Shown here one piece after another: positions 1 to 6,676 of a stretch of DNA of 10,196 nucleotides. The translations under genes were made by a program, and so were the position numbers. The stretch covers positions 471,878-482,073 of the forward strand of contig NW_019091558.1 of the NCBI RefSeq assembly GCF_001949145.1, written 5' to 3'. Numbering within the stretch: position 1 is the stretch's first letter; every line of letters starts with the position of its first letter. This DNA comes from Acanthaster planci (lineage: Eukaryota > Echinodermata > Asteroidea > Valvatida > Acanthasteridae). The notes below the pieces were generated by a model, which had not been told where the DNA came from, searched no databases, and was given only the letters and a program-made list of their open reading frames with translations.

Positions 1-70
1 AGATTGAGGTGATGGGTGGGGGCAGAGTACAAGATAGATTGAGGTGATGGGTGGGGGCAGAGAAGGAGAT
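1..70. repeat. Two-copy 35-bp tandem repeat, G-rich
   Basis: The unit beginning agattgaggtgatgggtggg occurs at 1-35 and again at 36-70, with a few mismatches near the 3' end of the unit. Each copy carries TGA in the frame of the downstream pol-like tail, so the repeat is unlikely to be part of the original coding sequence. It may continue to the left of the window. Confidence 0.9.
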
Positions 71-93
71 GGATGGGATGGGATGGGATGGGG
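71..93. repeat. GGATG microsatellite
   Basis: Four consecutive GGATG units followed by extra G residues. It follows the 35-bp tandem repeat directly and probably arose by slippage in the same purine-rich patch. Confidence 0.85.
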
Positions 94-277
94 CTTAAGC
101 TTTAGAATGCCATACATTTGGAATCAAACCGTCACCCAGAACTCTGTCAAGACAAGGCAGAGCAGTAAGCCAGGACCAGTCACAAAACCTAACCCACCAG
201 CTCCACCACAGCCTGTGTGCACAAGTGGAAGGATCCGTAGAGTGCCAAGGTATCTAAAAGACTACATCTGTCATTGA
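92..277 (+). pseudogene. C-terminal remnant of an LTR-retrotransposon pol (Ty3/gypsy-like)
   Basis: The open frame ends at TGA 275-277. From about residue 22 of this frame it reads as a Pro/Ser/Thr-rich tail containing KPNPPAPPQP, then a basic ending SGRIRRVPRYLKDY. Tails of the type (S)GR-x-R-x-P-x-x-(L)-x-x-Y at the extreme C-terminus are common after the integrase domain of Ty3/gypsy-type polyproteins. No integrase, RNase H or RT residues are present because the window starts downstream of them, and the frame is closed upstream by TGA codons in the tandem repeats. The polypurine tract and candidate LTR that follow at 647-1127 in the same orientation support the assignment. A host gene 3' end is the alternative. 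The family is inferred from tail composition and the downstream elements only. Confidence 0.5.
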
Positions 278-646
278 ACAATCAAGGGCTGGTTTAACAT
301 CCAAGTGCATGTAATTTTTCTTGCTCTGAGACAACACAACCAATATCCTCTAATTAATTCTGAAACAGGAGATCATTTGCTTTGTGGTTTATTTTCTGAA
401 GAACATGTGGAAAGAAGTGTGTGATACTTGAAGTGTACAGTGACCACTATTTCCTTTGCTAAAGCACAAAAAAAGACCAAAAAAAATAAAAGGTTGCACA
501 TTTTGTTCTTTCATAAGAAGGAAACCAATTTTGGCAATGCCTCAATTTACTTCCTCACGAGCATTTAAGTGCCAATGCAACAAAGTTTATGATTCAGCTC
601 AAACTTTGAAATTCGCTTTTATTTTGAGTTGTTGAAGTTAGCTCTT
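278..646 (+). other. Noncoding stretch between pol-like stop and polypurine tract
   Basis: AT-rich sequence with no reading frame of note. It includes A-rich runs around 468-490. It fits the untranslated 3' region that separates pol from the polypurine tract in some LTR retrotransposons. I see nothing else in it. Confidence 0.5.
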
Positions 647-663
647 AAAAAAAAAAGGGAAAA
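647..663 (+). other. Polypurine tract
   Basis: Ten A residues, three G and four A form an uninterrupted purine run that ends directly at TGTTGA. A purine run abutting a TG dinucleotide is the expected plus-strand primer site just upstream of a 3' LTR. Confidence 0.55.
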
Positions 664-1127
664 TGTTGAGTAGAAATGGAAGTATGCCCTCCATCGCCAG
701 GATTCTGACATTTTGGTCTATTCAAAGCTCTCCCACAGTGAGTTCATGTTCCAACGAATACCCTCCAATTCTGTCATAGATTGTCTGTCTAGACCCACCG
801 CTGGGTCACGTATTATTTAAAATTGGTTCTGCAGAAAGTAGTGATCAAATAACTGAACACAATTTTGCTTCTACTTTTTGAACGTGTTGGCCGGACTACT
901 GTCCAGCTTCTTTTAGTGTTTTGCAAAGTGTTTGGTAACTAAACACAGTTTTTGCAGTGTAAGTTTTGTTGTCTCTCTTTTTCACAATATAATTTTTTTG
1001 TATGTTCCTTTTGTATTTGCCATGTTGCTTTTAATTTTAATTATTATCTTAATGTTGATTTCAACCTCATGTTTCTATATTGTAAACCAAATATTTTTAG
1101 TCTTGTGACATAAAAAAAAAATTAACA
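664..1127 (+). repeat. Candidate 3' LTR (464 bp)
   Basis: The segment starts TGTTGA directly after the polypurine tract and can be closed by TTAACA at 1122-1127. This gives TG...CA ends with a short imperfect terminal inverted repeat (TGTT/AACA). The right end is a choice from sequence alone because the 5' LTR is not in the window, so the length is provisional. The five bases after it are gcaat, the possible target-site duplicate. Confidence 0.4.
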
Positions 1128-1746
1128 GCAATTGAATTGAACTGTATCAAGTTATGCATGTATCAATTGTATCAAGAGTTAGTCTGCTAGGGTATAGTAT
1201 TCTTCAAATCACCTACTGATGATGTCACGTAATTGTCGAGCATTCTGAAAAATTTTGAATAGATATCTGTGGCGAAATCTGTCTGAACCACCTGAAAATT
1301 GATGTAGAAAATGATCTTCACTCAGTTACCACATGTATGATATTTGGGGCGGATGGTGTCATCATGATGGAAGTTATGATAAAAAGTCCTTTTATTCTTC
1401 AAAATTTAGTAAAAACTCAACCGTAACAGATTTAAGTGTTAATTGTTCATTAGATAATAGCTAAAACATTGAAGTCAACTGCCTGAAGTACATAAGTAGT
1501 GTACTTCTTCACACAGATGAAGCCCCAACAACAAAAACCCCCTTACAATATTTGCAATCTCAAAAAATCCCATTCGCATACTATACATTGGCTATTGTGT
1601 GTATAGACACACAATATGTGCCTGTAACATAGGAGGCGCACAGTGTGTAGGGCCTACACTTAGGAGTTCAAAAAAATGCCAAGCACATCGTGCTGAGAGC
1701 AGGTTGCATTGTATGGAACACCAAAAGGGACATATATTTGCAATCT
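1128..1746. other. Noncoding AT-rich spacer
   Basis: No frame in this stretch has recognisable protein character. The only structure noted is a short perfect hairpin at 1594-1615. The right edge of this interval is where recognisable DIRS reverse transcriptase sequence stops. Confidence 0.5.
1594..1615. other. Perfect 9-bp inverted repeat with 4-nt loop
   Basis: attgtgtgt, loop atag, acacacaat. The arms are fully complementary. No T-run or gene end is adjacent, so there is no reason to call it a terminator. Confidence 0.6.
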
Positions 1747-1983
1747 CTAATCTGCAATAATCTCTGCCTCCTGCTTTTGTTTTTTTTTTTCTGTCGGAAG
1801 GAACTTAGTCGAACAGATAGTAGTTACAGACAAAGGGGTGCTTGTGAACTTGAGGGAGTGTCCAAAGTGAATGATCGCAAGCACGTTACTGTCCGAGGTG
1901 ACTTCTCCCCAGAACCCTGCGGAATACTGAAGTCGCTCCCCCCAATGGGGCCAAGATTGGAAGGCGGAAGTGAATCTACACAG
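1747..1983 (-). pseudogene. DIRS-like reverse transcriptase, N-terminal fragment
   Basis: The frame is open from 1983 to the TAG at 1749-1747, 78 codons. About 15 residues in it reads HWGERLQYSAGFWGEVTSDS, followed by VLAIIHFGHSLKFTSTPL and, near the end, PTEKKKQKQEAEI. The order GERL, W, VTSD, VL, G-x-S-L-x-F-TSTP and then a charged (K/Q)-x-E-x-E-I helix is the usual entry into the DIRS RT domain, where it leads on to a GAI-x-x-V segment. That segment and all catalytic YxDD sequence are missing. The 11-base A run at 1790-1780 keeps the frame only if read as eleven bases, so slippage here is plausible. The fragment cannot be functional. Confidence 0.7.
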
Positions 1984-2076
1984 TCAGTGAAAGATGAAAG
2001 GATGGATGAAATGAAATGGATGAAAGAGCCGAGATGATCTGGAGTCCCTTTGATTCTGAGGTCTGGAGGGTTGAAC

Positions 2077-2340
2077 TCAGCGGTCATTAGGATGGGACTG
2101 GTAGGGAGGGGCCGGTCTTGAGGGTTTGAGAAAACTAAGCTTGTTGGTTGTGTCAATTCGCTTAGCTTCAGCCTCCGTCACGTCCATGAATTTCCCAATG
2201 AAGAGGTCCTTGCCGTAGAGAGGGAGTTCCTGTAATCTTGACTTGACTCCGTCATAGGGGATACTCATGGCATCAAAGGTGTTGAATCTGCCTGCGAAGT
2301 TGCCAAGACAGAGATCCAAATGAATTGACGTTCTCATCAC
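2077..2340 (-). pseudogene. DIRS-like ORF1 (gag-like), C-terminal fragment
   Basis: The fragment reads from a valine or methionine near 2340 to TGA 2079-2077. Its middle has the pattern FNTFDAM...VKSRLQELPLYGKDLF followed by IGKF, close to the L-x-x-LPLxxKDLFGxxF stretch that I associate with ORF1 of DIRS-type elements. After the TGA, the same frame continues with a basic RPQNQRDSRSSR segment, which looks like the lost C-terminus of the same protein. It is in a different frame from the preceding ORF1 piece, so at least one frameshift separates them near 2366. Confidence 0.6.
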
Positions 2341-2365
2341 CTGGCGATGGCTGCTAGGTCCAGAG

Positions 2366-2728
2366 TCACAGGTATGTCTTCCTCATAGGCACGGGCTTAG
2401 TAATTGGAGAGGAGAGCCAGAAAGGCAGTACACGAAGGCCATGGCATGAAGCTTTGTCAAGCTTAGCAAGGGTAGTTTCAAGGGTAGACTTATCCTTGTC
2501 CTTGAAAGGAGCCTTCCGGGTAAGTCTCCAGGCATCAGAGGGCAGCTTATCTTTAGTGGCAGCAGGTATCTCTGAGACAGAGAAACAGTTCTCATAACCA
2601 TCCTTGGAGAACTGGAAATAAGTTCCTGATTTGGCCAGGAATAAGCACCAGTGTTTTGCACCAGCAAAAACCTTGAACATCAAGATGCAAGAACAATCTA
2701 GAGGGAGTTCCGGGAAGAGTGAGGCCAA
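2366..2728 (-). pseudogene. DIRS-like ORF1, middle fragment
   Basis: An open stretch of about 120 codons with a Lys/Asp-rich segment (FKDKDKSTLETTLAKLDKAS) followed by a hydrophobic helix-like part. In DIRS ORF1 proteins a helical region of the type L-x-x-LD-x-x-x-x-x-x-LRxLxxW lies just before the LPLxxKDLF region, which agrees with the order here. The frame differs from the N-terminal piece (to 2799) and from the C-terminal piece (2340 on). No conserved enzymatic residue is expected or seen. Confidence 0.5.
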
Positions 2729-2798
2729 AGTCCCCAGTCTAGCAAGGAGGCATGTGATGGGGCCTCAGCTATAGAAGGATTAAAGGTAGGCCCCAAAC

Positions 2799-3731
2799 CT
2801 AGATCATATCCTCCAGCAGGAGACAGAGATGTGCCTCTGGAGGGTTTAAGTTGGCTGCAGAGGTAATGTCTTCATCATCAGAGGATGAATCACGATCCAC
2901 CTGAAGCTGTTCAGCACGAAGGGAGACGTCATCTGTTGTGTCATGCTCATGGGTCAGGTGTGAACCGTAAATAGAACCCGAGCCCAGATTGGTTGAAGAT
3001 TGGAAGCCGTCGTGCGAGGGATGGATCGACAGAGCCGGATGCAAAGTTGGATGCGGAGTTGGATGCAGAGCTGGATGCGGATTCAGAGCAGTCGCCGGGG
3101 GAGTGGGGTTTGACTCAAGGTGGCTGGCTATTGTGGACAGTGTCTCCAACAGAGAGCGGACTGCCGTCATTAGCTCAGTTGAAGAAAAGTCTTGCTTGGA
3201 TGTAGAGTGAGACTTCTTGTGTTTGCACCCCATAGAAGAAGACAAGGAGTGTTTATGCTTCTTGTGTACAGGAGTCTGAAGAGCAGGGGCATCAGAAGCC
3301 AGTCCGGATTGCAGATCGTACTCTGCCAAAACAGGCTGATGACTTGCCAGAGAAGTGGCCTTGGGAACGCTCTGGCTGGAGAGACCAAGCAGGTAGCCTG
3401 AAGATAAGGCGATGTATGGAATTCAGAAGCCATGACGGTGTAAGAGGCTGGTGGGTTCCATTGCCTGGGATGCAGGTGGGGGTGAGCTTGCGTAGCTAGG
3501 TGCTGCCTCTGTACAGGCCGCCCCGGGAGACAATGGGGTGTCAGCCCCAGGTAAGGTAGTGTCTAAATCACACCTGTACATACTAGTGGAGAGGTCGTCT
3601 GAAGGTGCCAGTTCATGGTGGAGCTGGCTTGAGAGGCTTGGGACTGTACTGGCATATGGTCTTGTGAGCCACACTGGCGGGTTGGTGAAGTCTACAGTAG
3701 GTGCTGGTAGTGGGGAGACCGATGTTGGACC
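2799..3731 (-). pseudogene. DIRS-like ORF1, N-terminal low-complexity fragment
   Basis: A single minus-strand frame is open from 3731 to the TAG at 2801-2799, except for one TGA at 3425-3423. It encodes a Ser/Pro/Ala-rich N-terminus, a Lys/His basic patch (HKKHKHSLSS...CKHKKSHS), a tandem His-Pro repeat encoded by 3037-3084, and an acidic patch SSSDDEDI near the end. Low-complexity disorder with basic and acidic blocks is typical of gag-like proteins of retroelements but is not diagnostic. The assignment rests mainly on lying directly upstream of the ORF1 C-terminal region and the RT fragment on the same strand. No in-frame ATG start is seen upstream of 3674; an out-of-frame ATG lies near 3752. 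Confidence 0.5.
3037..3084 (-). repeat. 12-bp tandem repeat, four copies, within ORF1
   Basis: ggatgc followed by six variable bases repeats at 3037, 3049, 3061 and 3073 on the plus strand. Read on the minus strand it encodes a His-Pro-x-x tetrapeptide repeat in the gag-like protein. The unit length is a multiple of three, so copy-number change would preserve the frame. Confidence 0.8.
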
Positions 3732-4015
3732 TTAGTGCTTGGGAGCTGGGCATGGAAGTGTTCCGTTGGTTTATATCTATTAGGAAGGTGGGAGATCATG
3801 GAGCGAATCACCGTACTACCTCACGGAACCTCCAACCACCCTGGGTTGCTCCCACTTACCCTATGTAAATTACTCAGTGTTACCGAAGTGTAGAGCTAAC
3901 GTGAAGCCTATGTAAAATCATGGAGCTATAAAAAAGGAAGGAGTTACTATGGCCAGTAGATCAAAGGAACTAACTCCCACGCTGTGCTCGCAAAACACTG
4001 GGTGGTAGATGATGA
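3732..4015. other. Noncoding interval upstream of DIRS ORF1
   Basis: No coding frame is supported here. It lies between the 5' side of the minus-strand DIRS ORF1 and the plus-strand PHD exon, so it may contain the DIRS terminal repeat. Visible items are a TATA-like ctataaaaaa near 3925-3935 on the plus strand, the heptamer ggagtta near 3940 with its complement taactcc near 3971, and ctatgtaaa occurring twice (about 3861 and 3909). None of these proves a promoter. Confidence 0.4.
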
Positions 4016-4273
4016 GGACTAACCACAGACACCCCCCGAGGGCATATCGTGAGTCAGTTCGTTGAGGTTGAGAGTGAAGATGATGATTCTGATATGAAAT
4101 ACTGCATTTGTCAAAAGCCGGGCACTACGGAAATGATCACTTGCAACAACATTCAGTGTGATATCGCATGGTTTCATTACTATTGCGTCGGGTTGACTTC
4201 GGACACGATTCCAGAAGATTCCTGGGTCTGTGATTGTTGTCACACTGTCACGGTTGATAATAAATCTCGTTAG
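4016..4273 (+). CDS. PHD-finger protein, probable 3'-terminal exon
   Basis: The plus-strand frame is open from 4016 to TAG 4271-4273. After an acidic stretch (VESEDDDSD) it encodes a complete C4HC3 PHD finger: YCIC, then C-x4-C in TCNNIQCDIAWFH, H-x2-C in FHYYC, and WVCDCC at the end. The spacing and the core C-x3-QC-x-I-x-WFH-x-x-C-V-x-L resemble ING-family PHD fingers, which bind methylated histone H3 tails. The acidic residue pattern after the second Cys pair agrees only in part, so ligand choice is open. The only ATG in frame is at 4094, immediately before the finger, so the sequence is more likely the last exon of a larger protein than a complete gene. A weak acceptor, ccacag at 4023-4028, could begin the exon. 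A canonical poly(A) signal lies 17 bases after the stop. Confidence 0.65.
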   Translation, partial: GLTTDTPRGHIVSQFVEVESEDDDSDMKYCICQKPGTTEMITCNNIQCDIAWFHYYCVGLTSDTIPEDSWVCDCCHTVTVDNKSR

Positions 4274-4289
4274 TACAGATAAATCAGGA

Positions 4290-4295
4290 AATAAA
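4290..4295 (+). promoter_or_regulatory. Poly(A) signal after PHD exon
   Basis: AATAAA begins 17 bases after the TAG of the PHD frame. The short distance supports 4016-4273 being a true transcript 3' end. Confidence 0.5.
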
Positions 4296-4778
4296 TTTTC
4301 ATTAGAACGTCACTTCATTAATCAACATATGTCAACAAAAGTCTGTTGCTTGGCGCAAATTATTGCAATGACATTAGTCCATGATTAGTCCATGACAAAA
4401 AAAGTGGTAGACATTTCTAAATTGTCACAAATAGCCTACATGTATAGGCATGGGCCAGATGTGCCTTTGGCATGTTTGGGAAGATTCTTCCAAAAGAGGT
4501 AGATTCCTTCGTGTTAAATTCTCATGATGAAAATGATTTTTTTTATTTCTCATCATGGACTTCAAAATCAAACATGATCAAAGATGCTCTGACTGGGCAT
4601 GTATGTTGAGTTATAACTCGTTGGACAAGAACACTGAGAAGTTGTAAAAATATTTGATAAAATTTTTAGAAACAGTTTTACTCCATGGCCCAGCGTAGCC
4701 TTGATAAAAGTGGTGTGTAACATTCCAATTTACAAACAACTAAATTTAATTTAGGCAAACATTTAATCTTTATTGCAG
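4296..4778. other. Noncoding stretch left of the exon-like blocks
   Basis: AT-rich with no supported coding frame. It contains a perfect 11-bp tandem duplication (attagtccatg, 4373-4394) and an imperfect hairpin at 4523-4557. Its right end, tttattgcag at 4769-4778, is a good splice acceptor for the following exon-like block. Confidence 0.5.
4523..4557. other. Imperfect inverted repeat, CATGATGA arms
   Basis: catgatgaaaat at 4523-4534 faces atttctcatcatg at 4545-4557, complementary apart from one bulged base, with a T-rich loop. It lies about 220 bp left of the first exon-like block. Confidence 0.55.
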
Positions 4779-4967
4779 AAGCAGCAGATCTGGATGTATC
4801 TACCGAGAAAGTTTCTGACCCGAGTAAGACAGATGAAGCAGCAGTGCAGTCTGAACCTGAGAGCACTCCGGCCAGTACAAGTGAGCACGGTGAGAAAAAA
4901 GCGAGTAAGAGACAAGCGAAGGAGGCAGCGACACAAGAGACACAACCAAAGAAGTCAAACAAAAAAG
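4779..4967 (+). CDS. Exon A of an uncharacterised plus-strand gene
   Basis: The block is flanked by tttattgcag (4769-4778) and a G|GTGATT donor after 4967. Its single open frame is strongly hydrophilic: an acidic half (VSTEKVSDPSKTDEAAVQSE) followed by a Lys/Arg/Gln-rich half ending QPKKSNKK. It enters with two bases and leaves in phase 1, which joins exactly to exon B. The sharp change to T-rich, hydrophobic-coding DNA right after the donor supports an exon edge. I recognise no domain; a disordered linker with nuclear-localisation-like basic clusters is the simplest reading. Upstream exons, if any, were not found. Confidence 0.5.
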
Positions 4968-5149
4968 GTGATTACATGCACATCTTTCTGATCATTTTTT
5001 ACCTGCTTTGTTTGCTGTTTGTTGGGGGTATTTTTATGTGTATTGAAGAGAACTTAATTTTGTTTATTTTTCATTACACTGTAATTAATATAACTTTTAT
5101 TCTATATATTATTACATATTCTTATTTTATTTTTCCACTAAATTTTCAG

Positions 5150-5292
5150 GTGTTCAGCACCCTGTTGCCAGATTTGGTAAAGAAGATGCGATCCAGCAGG
5201 CTTGCATGTACATCAAAGAAGGACTTCTAAATATGAAATCAAACCCAGTTTACTCTACCTGTTTTCCAATTGCCCTATGTATCATGTCATTG
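5150..5292 (+). CDS. Exon B of an uncharacterised plus-strand gene
   Basis: A strong acceptor (ttccactaaattttcag, ending 5149) precedes a frame that completes the split glycine codon from exon A and reads VQHPVARFGKEDAIQQACMY, then IKEGLLNMKSNP and on. The frame remains open to TAA 5365-5367. Two donors are possible, TTG|GTAACA after 5292 and CGA|GTGAGT after 5328. Neither joins in frame to exon C, so a mutation or a different splice is needed. The amphipathic, non-repetitive composition is coding-like. No family was recognised for this block. Confidence 0.45.
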
Positions 5293-5367
5293 GTAACAAA
5301 TCTGTTTGTTGACTTTCCAGTCTTCCGAGTGAGTGGCCTTTGGTTTGTTACCATTGCAGGGGACTAA

Positions 5368-5646
5368 GAAAAGCTTGGACCTGATGCCTCTGCGATGATG
5401 TGGCGAACGTTTCATTATTATAGGTCAAACAGTGAACATGTAAGAAGGTGGCGTGTGTTTTTGAATTCGGTGGGGATTAACGAAAAAGGAAAACATACCC
5501 ACATCATGTACCAACATCTACTGCAATTTGTCTTAGGATTAATTGTAAATGACAGAAATTCACAGGACAAACCAGAGAGTGCTGTTGATACGACTCAGAG
5601 TGACAACATTTCTAAAAAAGAAGAGCAAGGTATTATGATATGTTGA
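5368..5646 (+). CDS. Exon C, WxxFxxxR-type uncharacterised domain
   Basis: The frame opens after TAA 5365-5367 and runs to TGA 5644-5646. It reads EKLGPDASAMMWRTFHYYRS, later VRRWRVFLNSVGI, then MYQHLLQFVLGLIV, and ends with a charged tail. The pattern W-x-x-FH-x-x-R-S-x-x-x-x-x-x-x-W-x-x-FL with a following YQH-x-x-x-x-x-L-x-x-LI resembles the N-terminal part of an uncharacterised protein family that I recall from cnidarian and echinoderm genomes, usually multi-copy and mobile-element-like. The rest of that protein is absent. A donor-like CAAG|GTATTA lies at 5629/5630. The convergent transposase relic ends at 5632 on the other strand, so the two coding units overlap or touch. The TAA just before the block means the junction to exon B is broken in this copy. 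Confidence 0.5.
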   Translation, partial: EKLGPDASAMMWRTFHYYRSNSEHVRRWRVFLNSVGINEKGKHTHIMYQHLLQFVLGLIVNDRNSQDKPESAVDTTQSDNISKKEEQGIMIC

Positions 5647-5810
5647 TATTATGGCTGAACTGTTCTACAGTAGGACTGTCCCAGGATCTGCCAGAAGATC
5701 TGCTTACTGAAATACACCTCAAGAGGATCCTGGCTTAGCTTCTCACTGAACAGAAACTTGATGTTTGCGGTCGACAACAAGCTTTTACCAAGTTCTATGA
5801 AGGAGTGCAA
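5632..5810 (-). pseudogene. Transposase C-terminal catalytic fragment (QDPLE motif)
   Basis: Read from about 5810, the frame gives LHSFIELGKSLLST, then FLFSEKLSQDPLEVYF. After a single-base frameshift at about 5699 it continues SSGRSWDSPTVEQFSHN, to TAA 5634-5632. The combination (K/R)-L-x-QDPLE-x-x-F followed by a G-R-x-x-x-x-PT-x-x-x-F-x-x-N segment is characteristic of P-element/THAP9-like transposases. There the Asp and the Glu three residues later belong to the C-terminal half of the RNase-H-like catalytic core. The Asp codon is 5729-5727 and the Glu codon 5720-5718. The usual Gln-Arg after F-x-x-x is disrupted by the frameshift. This strand, not the opposite open frame at 5671-6014, carries the coding signal. 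Confidence 0.75.
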
Positions 5811-5894
5811 GGTTGCAATCCTATTTTAAGTTTACGGAATGTAAAAACTTGTCAGACCAGAGAAAATTGGGTGATTCACAATATTGCACGTACA

Positions 5895-6083
5895 TTAGTT
5901 TACAAGTTGGTCAATCACAATGTGCAAAATTTGTCGACCCAATGCACGTTTGTAAAGAGTCAACAGATTTGGCGCATTTTGCTTGGCCTGGAGATCAACA
6001 ATCTTCTCCTGTAGCTGCTGCTCTGACAGGAAAATTTTTGGGGCATTAGATGATGCTGATCCAGTGCGTTGCTGCTTTCCCAT
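5895..6083 (-). pseudogene. Transposase coiled-coil-like fragment
   Basis: A frame beginning at ATG 6083-6081 continues the transposase after a frameshift at the TAA that ends the upstream segment. It reads GKQQRTGSASSNAP, then FLSEQQLQEKIVDLQAKQ, and runs to TAA 5897-5895. In full-length relatives a short charged helix introduced by Q-x-x-L-x-x-(K/R) follows the Cys-rich block, which matches the order here. The tail after LQAKQ no longer resembles the family, so the central deletion probably starts near 5980. Confidence 0.5.
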
Positions 6084-6481
6084 TAAACAGCTTGTATAGC
6101 AGATGAGAGATCACTTTTGTGTATTTTGCAGAAGACGCATCTAGTTCTGCTTGATTCTACCAATGAGAGACATTTCTTGTGCCGCACTGTTCCATCGATA
6201 AAGACATCACTGTTCATGATCTTTGTAGGCATTTGACCCTCTGGACCATGCTTTGATACCACCAGTTCAGGGAAATAAGGATTTCCGGGGCACACATGCA
6301 TCTTATCAACCTTGCTGCACATGAAATGGATGTCTTCTGGGCTCAAGAACTCAGGCATATCCTTGCACAGCGAATGATCTCTGTTGCAAGTGATGCCACC
6401 TATAGTCAACCCCCAGGGAAAATTTGCCAGGATAGTGAAGAAGACAATGGGATTACCCACCAATTTTTTAAGATTCTTATT
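6083..6481 (-). pseudogene. Transposase Cys-rich segment (GNP / RHxxC / CxxC)
   Basis: The frame runs from the codon after TAG 6484-6482 to TAA 6085-6083. Landmarks in order are a region near FLSPEDIHFMCSKVD, then VCPGNPYFPELV, then DGTVRHKKCLSLV, then RCVFCKIHKSDL. The series C-x-GNP-x-F, a spacer of about 30 residues, (T/I)-V/I-RH-x-x-C-x-x-(L/F)-V, and RC-x-x-C-x-x-x-(R/K)-x-x-L is what I recall from the region just before the coiled coil in invertebrate P-like transposases. The Cys pairs probably bind zinc. The frame is the same as that of the upstream zinc segment, so one stop codon separates the two. Confidence 0.6.
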
Positions 6482-6676
6482 CTATCTTCCCCTCTCGTGA
6501 CCATAAAGGAAAACTTCTGAGCGGTAGTGCTTGTGGTCATCCAAAGTGACAAGAACTTCACCTATGCACCTGTCACATGCGGTACTGGTGAAAGTGGCGA
6601 TTTCATTGTCACATATGGCCTTCTTACGTTTTGCATGATTATCTTTCCATCTCCTGAGCTTCAGCTCACAAGGCAC
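6482..6676 (-). pseudogene. RAG1-like N-terminal zinc region, distal half
   Basis: This frame completes the zinc region started at 6897. It begins VPCELKLRRWKDNHAKRKKA and later reads TSTACDRC before ending at TAG 6484-6482. Joined in order with the proximal half it gives the pattern IHPP-x-x-C-x-x-C, a basic helix, then CD-x-C about 30 residues later. That is close in spacing to the zinc-binding N-terminal region of RAG1. The proximal half is in another frame and the switch falls in a gtgtg run at about 6676-6682, so a small indel in the dinucleotide run is the likely cause. Confidence 0.55.

Larger units (their letters stand above)
1747..3731 (-). mobile_element. Truncated DIRS-like tyrosine-recombinase retrotransposon
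   Basis: The minus strand carries, in order, a gag-like ORF1 relic (3731 to 2077) and the N-terminal part of the reverse transcriptase ORF (1983 to 1747). The RT start reads WGERLQYSAGFWGEVTSDSN then a segment ending FTSTPL. It matches the GGRL-x-x-F-x-x-x-W-x-x-(I/V)-TSD-x-x-VL pattern that begins RT in DIRS elements. The RT palm motifs, RNase H, methyltransferase-like region and tyrosine recombinase are all absent, so only the first part of the element remains. ORF1 and the RT fragment are in the same frame at their junction, separated by stops at 2077 and 1984. The outer terminal repeat could lie in 3732-4015 but I cannot define it. Confidence 0.7.

Noticed and set aside
1690-2037. Plus-strand frame of 115 codons
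   Set aside because: It is opposite the DIRS RT and ORF1 fragments, includes a poly-Phe run from the T11 tract, and has no family resemblance.
2989-3210. Plus-strand frames rich in Gly-Cys or Leu-Asp-Ala repeats
   Set aside because: They are the antisense reading of the 12-bp repeat in the gag-like ORF1.
4016-4273. PHD finger considered as the C-terminal PHD of a RAG2-like partner of the RAG1-like zinc region
   Set aside because: The finger has ING-type spacing and there is no kelch-repeat sequence nearby. The transposase core beside it is P-like, not Transib-like.
4844-5230. Read-through frame from exon A across the T-rich interval into exon B
   Set aside because: The middle 60 residues are a hydrophobic translation of T-rich intron-like DNA bounded by good splice sites, and the frame entering exon B is not the longer open one.
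5671-6014. Plus-strand frame reachable by a phase-matched cagtag tandem acceptor, at first read as a fourth exon of the plus-strand gene
   Set aside because: It contains a TAG at 5736-5738, would need a 41-44-nt intron, and lies antisense to the recognisable LSQDPLE transposase motif, so the minus strand is the coding one.
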